Made by a program: the position numbers and the translations under genes. From NCBI RefSeq assembly GCF_032075065.1, contig NZ_DAMAZC010000093.1, positions 1-15,709 on the forward strand: a DNA stretch of 15,709 nucleotides, in the 5' to 3' direction. The DNA comes from Atlantibacter sp032075065. GTDB lineage: Bacteria; Pseudomonadota; Gammaproteobacteria; Enterobacterales; Enterobacteriaceae. The notes beneath the pieces were generated by a model. The model was not told where the DNA came from. It ran no database searches and was given only the letters and a program-made list of their open reading frames with translations. Below are positions 1 through 7,003 of the stretch, piece by piece; position 1 is the stretch's first letter; each line of letters starts with the position of its first letter.

Positions 1-74
1 CCTGGGGCGATGCCTCGGAACAGCTGCCCGAACGCCATGACGCGTCTGATTTTGACGAGCTGGAAGGCAAGTAA
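1..74 (+). CDS. yghU: C-terminal end of a YghU-like glutathione S-transferase (partial)
   Basis: An open frame enters from the left edge and stops at TAA 72-74, leaving about 23 residues. The readable tail, EQLPERHDASDF, resembles from memory the C-terminus of E. coli YghU, a nu-class glutathione S-transferase with disulfide-bond reductase activity. The context agrees: in K-12 yghU lies on the same side of yghX and yqhA. Only the tail is visible, so no catalytic residue can be checked, and the assignment rests on a short match. Confidence 0.65.
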   Translation, partial: WGDASEQLPERHDASDFDELEGK

Positions 75-77
75 TTA

Positions 78-104
78 AAAGCGCCTGCTTCCGGCAGGCG
101 CTTT
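78..104. terminator. Bidirectional terminator between yghU and the autotransporter gene
   Basis: An 11-bp perfect stem (78-88 with 94-104) encloses a 5-nt loop, TTCCG. The GC-rich core GCGCCTGC is flanked by AAA on one side and TTT on the other. It lies 3 bp after the yghU stop and 17 bp past the stop of the convergent autotransporter gene, so it can serve both. The T-run is short in each direction, so termination strength is uncertain. Confidence 0.7.
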
Positions 105-121
105 ACTCACTGCGCTGGCAA

Positions 122-3100
122 TCAGAAGCGCCAGGTCGCCGACAGGTTTCCGGCAACCGCGTCATAACCGGTGCGCATCAGATCGCTGTTCACGCTGGCC
201 CCGATCTCGACGTCTTTGTTAATCGCATAGCTGATACCCGCCTGAACGCCCATGCCATCACGCCCGACTACCTGATTTTTACTGGTGAAGCTAACGCCGC
301 GATAGCCCGCGAAGCTGGCATCCTGCACCAGATCGGTATCCAGCAACTCATGATCCCAGGTGAGTTGCAGGTTGGCTTTCACCGCGCTTCCCGCCGACAG
401 TGGCTGATCCCAGTTCGCCCCTACCCCGATACGCGATTGCAGCGAATGGAAATTTTTTGAATCCAGATGGATCCGGGTGCCTTCGCTGCCGCTTTCAGTG
501 AAATCTTCACGGGACAATACGGTGTAGTTCAGCGCCGCCAGCGGCCCGGCTGATAGCGTGTCGCTCAGCGCCCAGTTGTAGCCGCCGCCTGCCGCCAGCG
601 AACCGCTATAGCCGGTCCAGTCGGCGTGGTTACGTGACGAGTAATCGAGGAAGCTCACGCTGCGATCCATTTTCCCGTCTTCTACCCCCACGCGGCCATT
701 ACCAAACAGCCAGACGCCCGCCTGCGGATCGACGGCATAGCGCGCCTGCATCCCCACATCGAACGCCGTGGTTTTGCCGGTGCCGTTTTCAGGCGCTTTC
801 ACTTTTACCGTCTGGCCGCTCACCGCGCCGTGGAAACCCACAATCCAGTTGGGCGCCGCCGCGCTCTGTTTTTCAGCGCCAAACAGAATGCCATAGCTGG
901 TGGCGTCATAGCCGATATGATTATTCTGCCGGTTCTGCCACGTGCCGCCGCCGAACGGCACGGCAAAGCTGCGCCATTCATCCTCCGCCAGTTGAGCGGG
1001 CGCGGTGGCGAACTGACGCGCGCCGATCAGATCGGCAATCTGCTGTTCGCGCTTCAGCGAGCTGGCAAACATGGCGCTGTATCCCGCCGGAGAGAGCTGG
1101 CTAAGCGCTCGGGCGATATCGCTGCCGTCTGCTGATGAGAAGTCGAGCGCCGTGAACATCGGCTGGATATCGCTACCGGCGCGGGGAACGATTTGCCCCA
1201 GCGCGTCCCCGACGCGGCGGGCGTTATCATCCTGTCCATACTGGCTATAGGCGTTGGCCGCGCGGCGGATCGCCAACTGGTAAACGCCCGCGCCCTGCGG
1301 TATCGCTTCCAGCGCCAGGGTTGGCGAAAACAGCAGACTGTTTACCTCGCTGAAGTCTCCGCTGTAAGTGGCGGATTGCAGCAGCTGCGTCGAGCTGAGC
1401 TGCCAGTCGGCGGCATACCAGTCCGGCTGCGGCGCCAGGGTCAGTTGCCCGTCCAGCGCGGCATTGCCGTTAATAATCAGAGTATCGTGATTGCCTGCGC
1501 CGTCCACTTCCATCAGCAGTTGCCCGGTCGGCCCCTGCTGGAAATCGCCGTTAATGACGATTTGCCCGATGGAGTTGCCCGGCGAGACGATGCCGTCGTT
1601 ATTAAATACGCCGTCAGCATTCAGGGTGTACTGGCCGTTACCGGCTAAGGTAGCGTCCTCGAACACGTCCACGCTGTAGACGCTGTAATTGCCGTTGAGC
1701 GAGGTGACTCCGCCCGCCGCGTTTAACGCCAGGTTGTTGATGCCCGAAATGTCGTCATCGTAACGCATCTGGAAATCATCGTCGGCCTGGTCGGTGGCAC
1801 GGCCCCGTTCGTCAGCCAGCAGGCCGAAGGTGAGCTGCGTCAGGCGCTGATTGCCGTCGTCGTCCTGCTGGTCGTATTCCGAGAGGATATCGCCCTGAAG
1901 CTGCGCGCCGCGCATTACGTTGATATTGTTGATCAGCGCATTTGAGGAGATATAAATCGCCGCCAGATTACCGGCGAGACGCCCGGTAATGTCAACGTTG
2001 TCTACCAGCGCGCCTTCGAGTTCCGGGAGCGGTTCATCAATGATTTCATAGGTATCATCATCATAATATATCGCGACTGTGCGGATATAAGAGCCCCGGT
2101 ATTCGGAAATATTGCCCAGCAGGTTATTGCCAAAGTCAAACCGGGCGGCAACGCCGTTTTCACCCAGCGCCTGGATATCGCCACGCTGGATAAAATTATG
2201 GTCTTTCCCGTAGGTAAACATCACGCCCTGGCCATTCAGGCCATCGGCGTAAATGCGGGTGCCCGGCAACACCGTCAGAGTGTTGCCTGCGCCATCCACA
2301 CGCACGCCCGCGCCGCCTGCGCCCGCCGTCAGTAAATCTGCGGCCTGGGAAATCTGGTTATTGCTGCCGTAAATATGCAAACCCAACCCTAACGGCGCGG
2401 TGTTATAAGCGCCTGCAATGTAGCCCGTGCCATCGGCATTTCGCAGCGAGTAACCGTTCTGATTCACCAGCGTCTGCCCGTCGCCGTACACCGAGAAGCC
2501 GAAGAAATTACCGCGATCGATCTGGTAACCCATGTCCTGAAGCATCGCCAGTTCCGCTTCCATAAAGGTGGTGTAGTTGCGGTAGTTCTGGTGGCTCATC
2601 AGGCTGTTCTTGAGTTCTGAGTGGCTCATGTAGTCCGTGTCTACATAACCATCGTCATCGAGAATTTTGACCGGCAGGCCGCGCATCGCGCCAGCCAGTA
2701 CCTCGTTCACGTGGTCGCCGGTGAAGTAACCCTGATCGAGGCGCACATCAAAAGCATCAGAAGCGTATTCGTTATCACATCCTGTACACAGTATTATTTG
2801 TCCAGGCTGAGCCGGGTTGCCGTTGTCGTCACGCAGATGCTCTGTCCAGGTTCCAAACGAATCAAGGAAATAAGGCTGGTATGAATCATTATCATCGCTT
2901 GCATCGTCAGTCTTGTTATCAATACCGAGACCATGGGCAAGTTCATGAAGCGCGATGACGGTCAGATCGACGTCAGATGAGCGTGGCAACTGGGAGGGCG
3001 CATACGGCAGATTATCAAAAGCCATCTTCCCCATAATGAACTGGGCGTGGGAGCCATAGACCAGTTCGCCGGTGGGTTGGCCATTTAACATTGCCTGAAG

Positions 3101-3487
3101 TTTTGTCAGGCTTAACGGTGCCTCCGAGACCATTTCGCTCGTTCCTGCGGCATTCTTCAACTCAAAGGTTCCCACATTGACGATAGCGGGAGACTGTCCT
3201 GCCTGCGGGGTTATTATTGCGGCCCAATAGTCGAGCGCATTAAGGATTTTCGCTTTTTGCAGCGCATTCATATTCCAGGTGGAAACCGCCGGTATAACGT
3301 TACCGTCCTCATCCACATCATCGTCGTCGCCCGGCATAAATGGCCCGTCAGTGGTATCGAAGAAACGCGCTTCAAAGATAGCGACGCCCTGAGGGTTATA
3401 AACCAGATGGCTTTCTAAAGCGTAGGCTTGCAGGCTGGTAAGCCCCAGCGCCAGCGATATAGCAGTGGCAAGTGCGACTTTCTTCAT
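122..3487 (-). CDS. Autotransporter with metallopeptidase-like passenger and C-terminal beta-barrel
   Basis: This encodes 1121 residues. The chosen start (ATG 3485-3487) has an AAGGA ribosome site and opens a Sec signal peptide, MKKVALATAISLALG, ending near AYA (about residue 23). An N-terminal domain (about 24-325) carries HELAHGLGID at 181-190, a zinc-binding HExxH helix. It also carries LMSH at 296-299, a likely Met-turn, followed by a helix ending MLQDMGY, as in bacterial HELGHGLGF-type peptidases. A CxxC lies at 234-237. Residues about 330-700 are Gly/Asn-rich repetitive sequence of the beta-helix passenger type, with an NNDGIVSPGNSIG segment near 629-641. Residues about 833-1121 form an autotransporter barrel ending in WRF, suiting BAM recognition. 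A cell-surface protease is inferred. The canonical third metzincin ligand is absent: the position is Asn191, with Asp190 next to it. Catalytic activity is therefore unproven. I know no gene symbol for it. Confidence 0.85.
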   Translation of the reverse strand: MKKVALATAISLALGLTSLQAYALESHLVYNPQGVAIFEARFFDTTDGPFMPGDDDDVDEDGNVIPAVSTWNMNALQKAKILNALDYWAAIITPQAGQSPAIVNVGTFELKNAAGTSEMVSEAPLSLTKLQAMLNGQPTGELVYGSHAQFIMGKMAFDNLPYAPSQLPRSSDVDLTVIALHELAHGLGIDNKTDDASDDNDSYQPYFLDSFGTWTEHLRDDNGNPAQPGQIILCTGCDNEYASDAFDVRLDQGYFTGDHVNEVLAGAMRGLPVKILDDDGYVDTDYMSHSELKNSLMSHQNYRNYTTFMEAELAMLQDMGYQIDRGNFFGFSVYGDGQTLVNQNGYSLRNADGTGYIAGAYNTAPLGLGLHIYGSNNQISQAADLLTAGAGGAGVRVDGAGNTLTVLPGTRIYADGLNGQGVMFTYGKDHNFIQRGDIQALGENGVAARFDFGNNLLGNISEYRGSYIRTVAIYYDDDTYEIIDEPLPELEGALVDNVDITGRLAGNLAAIYISSNALINNINVMRGAQLQGDILSEYDQQDDDGNQRLTQLTFGLLADERGRATDQADDDFQMRYDDDISGINNLALNAAGGVTSLNGNYSVYSVDVFEDATLAGNGQYTLNADGVFNNDGIVSPGNSIGQIVINGDFQQGPTGQLLMEVDGAGNHDTLIINGNAALDGQLTLAPQPDWYAADWQLSSTQLLQSATYSGDFSEVNSLLFSPTLALEAIPQGAGVYQLAIRRAANAYSQYGQDDNARRVGDALGQIVPRAGSDIQPMFTALDFSSADGSDIARALSQLSPAGYSAMFASSLKREQQIADLIGARQFATAPAQLAEDEWRSFAVPFGGGTWQNRQNNHIGYDATSYGILFGAEKQSAAAPNWIVGFHGAVSGQTVKVKAPENGTGKTTAFDVGMQARYAVDPQAGVWLFGNGRVGVEDGKMDRSVSFLDYSSRNHADWTGYSGSLAAGGGYNWALSDTLSAGPLAALNYTVLSREDFTESGSEGTRIHLDSKNFHSLQSRIGVGANWDQPLSAGSAVKANLQLTWDHELLDTDLVQDASFAGYRGVSFTSKNQVVGRDGMGVQAGISYAINKDVEIGASVNSDLMRTGYDAVAGNLSATWRF

Positions 3488-3886
3488 TATTTCCTTGTCC
3501 TTATCTGACAATATTAAGGCCTGGATGCAGCGACTGTGCATCGCAATCAGGGTAAAAAAAAGGGCGCACTGACGTTCCGCGCTTGAATATAAAATATATT
3601 CTCTGGGTTAACGTTTTTTATTATCGCCAGCGCTTTTTTATGATTAACGGCAAAGTAAAATAATACTTGATATCAAAAGAATGTAATTAATCGCTCACTC
3701 ATTAACGAATATATTTTCATCTTCCTGGTGAACAGTATTTTTGTAGCGTGCAAATGAAGTTAATAAAAGTCTGTTTGCCCTGGCAGCGTAATTATCCTTT
3801 ATAGCTGACGCAAATTCCCGAGCGGAAAATTGTGATGAGCACGGCGGTTTAGCACCCGAATCATGGCGTCCGGGTGCCTGTGCGAA
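3488..3886. promoter_or_regulatory. AT-rich intergenic region upstream of the autotransporter gene
   Basis: About 400 bp lack a credible gene. The part from 3585 to about 3770 is strongly AT-rich compared with its neighbours. It holds a perfect 17-bp palindrome (7-bp arms GAATATA/TATATTC at 3585-3591 and 3595-3601), about 98 bp before the autotransporter ATG, and a 10-bp palindrome TTGATATCAA at 3667-3676. I could not pick one convincing sigma-70 promoter on the minus strand, although one must lie here. AT-rich upstream DNA before a surface-protein gene is typical of H-NS-bound promoters, which is inference. Confidence 0.5.
3852..3877 (-). terminator. Hairpin downstream of yghX
   Basis: A 7-bp perfect stem GCACCCG/CGGGTGC (3852-3858 and 3871-3877) with a 12-nt loop lies 9 bp past the yghX stop. 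There is no clear T-run in the yghX direction, so it may be a transcript-end hairpin rather than a classical intrinsic terminator. Confidence 0.4.
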
Positions 3887-4774
3887 TTAGTGCAGATATT
3901 TTTCAAACCATGCCAGCGTGCGCTGCCAGGCGAGTTCAGCGGCGGCCTTGTCGTAGCGCGGCGTGGAATCATTGTGGAAGCCGTGGTTCACGCCGGGGTA
4001 GATGTGCGCCTCATAGGTTTTCCCTGCTTTTTTAAGTGCGGCTTCCCAGGCGGGCCAGCCCTCGTTGATGCGCGTATCCAGTTCAGCAAAGTGCAGCAGC
4101 AGCGGCGCTTTCACTTTTTCCGCATCTTGCGCAGGCGGCTGGCGGCCATAAAACGGCACCGCGGCCGCCAGCTCCGGATACGCCACCGCAGCGGCATTTG
4201 CTACCCCGCCGCCATAGCAAAAGCCCGTCATGCCCACTTTGCCGGTCGCGTCTTTGTGATGCATTAAAAACTCAATGGCGGCGAAGAAATCATTCATCAG
4301 CTTTGTCGGGTCAACCTTTTGCTGTAGCTCGCGCCCTTCATCATCATTGCCCGGATAGCCGCCAACCGAGCTCAGCCCGTCCGGGGCCAGCGCGATATAC
4401 CCGGCTTTGGCAACCCGCCGCGCCACGTCTTCGATATAAGGGTTTAAGCCGCGATTTTCGTGCACCACCACCACGGCAGGCACTTTACCGGCGGCTTTTG
4501 CCGGTTTAACCAGATAACCGCGCACCTCGCCGTGACCGTTCGGCGAAGGATAGGTGATGTACTCCGGCAGGATATCCGGGTCGGTAAACAGCACCTGTTC
4601 CGCCAGAGCATAGTTGGGTTTCAGCAGGTCGAACAGCGCCAGCGCGGTTAACCCGCCGACGGCGTATTTTGTCGCCAGCTCCAGGAACTCGCGTTTGGTA
4701 ATTTTGCCGTGGGCATAATAGTCGTAATAGTCGAGCAGTTGCTGTGGAAAGTCTTTGGCGGTGAGGCGCGTCAT
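3887..4774 (-). CDS. yghX: Dienelactone hydrolase family protein YghX
   Basis: This encodes a 295-residue alpha/beta-hydrolase. The family's catalytic triad is visible: Cys186 in GFCYGGG, Asp233 in ELDTR and His264 in GVNHGF, with Glu106 in HENRG as the usual residue near the nucleophile. The first 60 residues hold KITKREFL (24-31), a hydrophobic stretch (about 37-51) and an ALA-E junction at 56-59. This resembles a Tat signal with KR in place of RR, so export is possible but uncertain. The start at ATG 4772-4774 is chosen because GGAG lies 6 nt upstream and the protein then begins MTRLTAKDF, like E. coli YghX. An in-frame ATG at 4807 has no ribosome site. In K-12 yghX is annotated as a fragment, whereas here it looks complete. 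The natural substrate is not known. Confidence 0.88.
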   Translation of the reverse strand: MTRLTAKDFPQQLLDYYDYYAHGKITKREFLELATKYAVGGLTALALFDLLKPNYALAEQVLFTDPDILPEYITYPSPNGHGEVRGYLVKPAKAAGKVPAVVVVHENRGLNPYIEDVARRVAKAGYIALAPDGLSSVGGYPGNDDEGRELQQKVDPTKLMNDFFAAIEFLMHHKDATGKVGMTGFCYGGGVANAAAVAYPELAAAVPFYGRQPPAQDAEKVKAPLLLHFAELDTRINEGWPAWEAALKKAGKTYEAHIYPGVNHGFHNDSTPRYDKAAAELAWQRTLAWFEKYLH

Positions 4775-4871
4775 AGCAGGCTCCGGCGTGTCGCTGACGA
4801 AAGTCATTTAAGCGAAGCACAACACGGCGGATTTGCACAGAAATTCGCCACGGGATGCCCGTGGCGAACGA

Positions 4872-5369
4872 TTATTTGTGATCGTGGCGGGTGAGCTTAT
4901 CGAGATAGCCCATCACGAATGCCGAGAGGACGAACGTCAAATGAATGATGACATACCACATCAGCTTGTTGTCGGGCACGTTACGCGCATCCATAAACAC
5001 CCGCAGCAAGTGGATAGAAGAGATAGCGACAATCGACGCGGCGACTTTGTTCTTCAGCGAGCTGGCATCCATTTTACCCAGCCAGTTGAGCTTCTCTTTA
5101 TGCTCGTCGATATCAAGCTGCGAAACGAAATTCTCGTACCCCGAGAACATCACCATCACCAACAGCCCGCCGACCAGCGTCATATCCACCAGCGACAGTA
5201 GCACCAGGATCAGATCGGCTTCCGCAATCTCATAGATGTTCGGAAGAACGTGGTACATCTCCTGGAAAAATTTTAACGTCAGGGCCAACAGCCCCAAAGA
5301 CAAACCAAAGTAGACCGGCGCGAGTAGCCAACGTGAGGCGTACATTGCGTTCTCAAAAAAACGTTCCAT
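4872..5369 (-). CDS. yqhA: UPF0114 inner-membrane protein YqhA
   Basis: This encodes 165 residues, close to the 164 of E. coli YqhA, and begins MERFFENAMYASRW as that family does. Three or four hydrophobic segments are visible: about 13-34, 50-75, 107-124 with the RVFMDA motif just after, and 136-156. The C-terminus is charged (LTRHDHK). It is a predicted integral membrane protein of unknown function. The start at ATG 5367-5369 has AGGA 5 nt upstream; the frame extends to 5450 but that stretch holds the promoter and is unlike the family. It lies 97 bp upstream of yghX on the same strand, so the two may be cotranscribed. Confidence 0.9.
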   Translation of the reverse strand: MERFFENAMYASRWLLAPVYFGLSLGLLALTLKFFQEMYHVLPNIYEIAEADLILVLLSLVDMTLVGGLLVMVMFSGYENFVSQLDIDEHKEKLNWLGKMDASSLKNKVAASIVAISSIHLLRVFMDARNVPDNKLMWYVIIHLTFVLSAFVMGYLDKLTRHDHK

Positions 5370-5399
5370 AAGGTCCTGATAGATAGCCAAGGGGCGCTC

Positions 5400-5430
5400 A
5401 GTATAACGCAGAAATGTTAACCGCTTGCAA
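5400..5430 (-). promoter_or_regulatory. Candidate sigma-70 promoter of yqhA
   Basis: On the minus strand TTGCAA (5425-5430) and TATACT (5400-5405) sit 19 bp apart, about 30 bp before the yqhA ATG. The -10 box is good, but the spacing is longer than the usual 17. GCTTGCAA is repeated directly at 5423-5430 and 5443-5450, exactly 20 bp apart, overlapping and upstream of the -35. Confidence 0.4.
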
Positions 5431-5458
5431 CAGCCTGATGCGGCTTGCAAGCAAGTTG

Positions 5459-5956
5459 TTAAATATCAGCAGGGTCAACTTCCGGGCGCGCATACTCGGG
5501 CCAGACCAGCGCCACCAGCGCCGGGTAGGCCTCCAGACTGAACTCATGAAAACAGTGACGCATATTGAGCACTTCGATATCGGAGAGCAGCACTAATTCC
5601 CCGTTCAGGCAGCGTTTTTTAATATTTTCGTAATATTTATACACTGCGGAATTGAGATCGCTACAGCGCCGCTGCGCCTCAAATAACCCGGGCGTGGCGT
5701 TAAGTTCGTCAAAACGCATCCGCTTTACCGTGGCGTTGATAAAGTCCATGTATTCATGATTAACCCGCCAATACCACACCGGCGTAATGGAATTAAGCAA
5801 TGCGGAAAAATGATCTTCGCCCTGTTCTTTGGTAGCAGGCCCGCGCGCATCAGGTTCAACCACTGGCGATTTATTGGCTCCATCCTGGCGCATTAATATC
5901 AATATGCCGATCATCAGCAGTAATACGGTAAGAATTAAATAAACAACTGTGTTCAT
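5459..5956 (-). CDS. Unrecognised membrane-anchored protein
   Basis: This encodes 165 residues that I do not recognise. Residues 3-22 (TVVYLILTVLLLMIGILILM) form one transmembrane helix or uncleaved signal anchor, followed by a polar linker (about 23-48) and a globular domain (about 49-165). That domain contains aromatic WYWRV at 61-65 and three cysteines (98, 116, 135). With the N-terminal anchor the domain could face the periplasm, but the flanking charges do not settle this. The ATG at 5954-5956 is preferred over the GTG at 5990-5992, because a strong promoter (5977-6005) overlaps the GTG codon and would start transcription after it. The ribosome site is weak. It stops 9 bp before the region upstream of yqhA, on the same strand. 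Confidence 0.7.
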   Translation of the reverse strand: MNTVVYLILTVLLLMIGILILMRQDGANKSPVVEPDARGPATKEQGEDHFSALLNSITPVWYWRVNHEYMDFINATVKRMRFDELNATPGLFEAQRRCSDLNSAVYKYYENIKKRCLNGELVLLSDIEVLNMRHCFHEFSLEAYPALVALVWPEYARPEVDPADI

Positions 5957-5973
5957 GCACCGAACCCATTTTT

Positions 5974-6002
5974 TTGATTTTAAAATTAGCACATGGTATC
6001 GT
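5974..6002 (+). promoter_or_regulatory. Candidate sigma-70 promoter of the plus-strand unknown pair
   Basis: On the plus strand TTGATT (5974-5979) and TATCGT (5997-6002) are 17 bp apart, with TG at the extended -10 position. It almost fully overlaps the opposite-strand promoter at 5977-6005, so RNA polymerase could occupy only one at a time. Each box matches consensus at about four of six positions. Confidence 0.4.
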
Positions 6003-6005
6003 CAA
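5977..6005 (-). promoter_or_regulatory. Sigma-70 promoter of the minus-strand unknown gene
   Basis: On the minus strand TTGACG (6000-6005) and TAAAAT (5977-5982) are separated by exactly 17 bp, a near-consensus pair. Transcription would start near 5970, leaving a leader of about 14 nt before ATG 5956. Confidence 0.65.
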
Positions 6006-6059
6006 CGCAACCCATCAAAGCCATAACCGTAACATACTGTAGTATAAGGAAATTATATC

Positions 6060-6464
6060 ATGTTGCCCGATTATCTCGTGGCGGCGCGTTACGTTATTTC
6101 TACGCCTGCTACCCCGCCGCAGCCCGACAGCGCAGATGAAAATTTCACTCAAGGAATACCCGATATCAGAGAACACGAGAAAGATATTTTAAGCCGGACT
6201 TCATTGGCGGGGCAACGAAGTCATGCTTTACTTGAGGAGCGCGACCGCCACATTAAAGAGCGCCTGTTCTGTGCGGCTAAAATTGATAGCTTTGCGCAAG
6301 TGCTTAATATTCTTCTCGAACAACAGAAAATAAGCCCGGAAGAGATCAGCCAATTAATTCATGAGCAAACGACGTTGATAAACGATCAGGGTAAGAAAAT
6401 TTGGCTTAATCTTATTACCCGTGAATCAACGGAGCCTGTTTTTTATCAATTAGGGGATAAATAA
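6060..6464 (+). CDS. Unrecognised soluble protein, first of a pair
   Basis: This encodes 134 residues of no family I recognise. After a short N-terminus with a proline-rich stretch (TPATPPQP, 15-22), the rest is charged and probably helical (about 36-66 and 67-111). No signal peptide or membrane segment is seen; there is a single cysteine, at 71. The start at ATG 6060 has AAGGA 9 nt upstream. The next gene starts 3 bp after this stop, so the two are surely one transcript and may act together. The coding sequence is more AT-rich than neighbouring housekeeping genes such as yghA, which hints at acquisition. Confidence 0.7.
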   Translation: MLPDYLVAARYVISTPATPPQPDSADENFTQGIPDIREHEKDILSRTSLAGQRSHALLEERDRHIKERLFCAAKIDSFAQVLNILLEQQKISPEEISQLIHEQTTLINDQGKKIWLNLITRESTEPVFYQLGDK

Positions 6465-6467
6465 ACA

Positions 6468-6917
6468 ATGGAAAAACAGGAAACCGAAAAATATTTTACT
6501 TTGGATAAGCAAGAAGAACAAAAATTTATATTAAGTCAGAACAGACAGGCGCTGATTGATATTCGTAATGATGATATTGCGTATTACACCCAGGAAGTGG
6601 CTATCCCTGCCGCGCTGGTGCAATTGAAGTGGCAGAACCGCCGGGAAATTTACGCGCTCAGGGTCAAAGAAGAGATCTACGGTGCCGTGCTTTGCGCCAT
6701 CATGAAAAAAGATCCCACGCTGAAAAACGAGCTGGAAGCACAGATTGAGGCGTGCTATCAGCAACTCAAAACCGACGAAGCAGCGACGCTTATGATGAGC
6801 CGCCAGCTTGCTGAAAAACAGTATAAAACTCACAGCGTACCGACCCTGCCGCCAGAGCAAATCTCGCCTGCCGAGCCTGACGCAGCCGTTCCGCCTACTC
6901 CCCCCGCCGTTCTCTGA
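6468..6917 (+). CDS. Unrecognised soluble protein with proline-rich tail, second of a pair
   Basis: This encodes 149 residues of unknown family. The N-terminal part (1-25) is very rich in Lys, Glu and Gln. A helical middle (about 46-118) contains KWQNRREIYALRVKEEIYG, and the tail (124-149) is Pro/Ala-rich and probably disordered. There is no signal peptide or membrane segment. It follows the preceding gene by 3 bp and has only a weak ribosome site, so translational coupling is likely. The N-terminal half is AT-rich, while the 3' part is GC-rich like the core genome. A cytoplasmic partner of the preceding protein is inferred from context only. Confidence 0.68.
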   Translation: MEKQETEKYFTLDKQEEQKFILSQNRQALIDIRNDDIAYYTQEVAIPAALVQLKWQNRREIYALRVKEEIYGAVLCAIMKKDPTLKNELEAQIEACYQQLKTDEAATLMMSRQLAEKQYKTHSVPTLPPEQISPAEPDAAVPPTPPAVL

Positions 6918-6920
6918 TAT

Positions 6921-6939
6921 ATTCAGGAATATCCTGAAT
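6921..6939. promoter_or_regulatory. 19-bp perfect palindrome upstream of yghA
   Basis: Arms ATTCAGGA (6921-6928) and TCCTGAAT (6932-6939) flank ATA. It starts 3 bp after the stop of the upstream unknown gene and lies about 26 bp before the sigma-S-like -10 element of yghA. It could be an operator for a dimeric regulator or a weak transcript-end hairpin; no T-run follows it, which favours an operator. Confidence 0.4.
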
Positions 6940-6964
6940 CCGCCTGAAAACTTATGCCCGGGCA

Positions 6965-6974
6965 CTATCCTTAA
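6965..6974 (+). promoter_or_regulatory. Candidate sigma-S type -10 element of yghA
   Basis: CTATCCTTAA matches the stationary-phase sigma-S extended -10 (CTAtaCTTAA type) at eight of ten positions, and no good -35 is present, as is usual for such promoters. A transcript would start near 6980, about 24 nt before the yghA ATG. Stationary-phase or stress control of yghA is inferred. Confidence 0.45.
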
Positions 6975-7003
6975 AGGGAATTTTCTACTGATGGAGATCC
7001 CTT

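Noticed and set aside
3488..3541. Eighteen-codon N-terminal extension of the autotransporter
   Set aside because: It would bury the signal peptide behind a charged leader; the ATG at 3487 has an AAGGA ribosome site and opens a standard signal peptide.
3667..3676. TTGATATCAA palindrome read as an operator
   Set aside because: A 10-bp palindrome in AT-rich DNA is expected by chance, and it is about 180 bp from the gene start.
4775..4807. Upstream in-frame ATG for yghX
   Set aside because: No ribosome site precedes it, whereas GGAG precedes the ATG at 4774, which also matches the known YghX N-terminus.
5957..5992. GTG start for the minus-strand unknown gene
   Set aside because: A near-consensus promoter overlaps this codon and would start transcription downstream of it.
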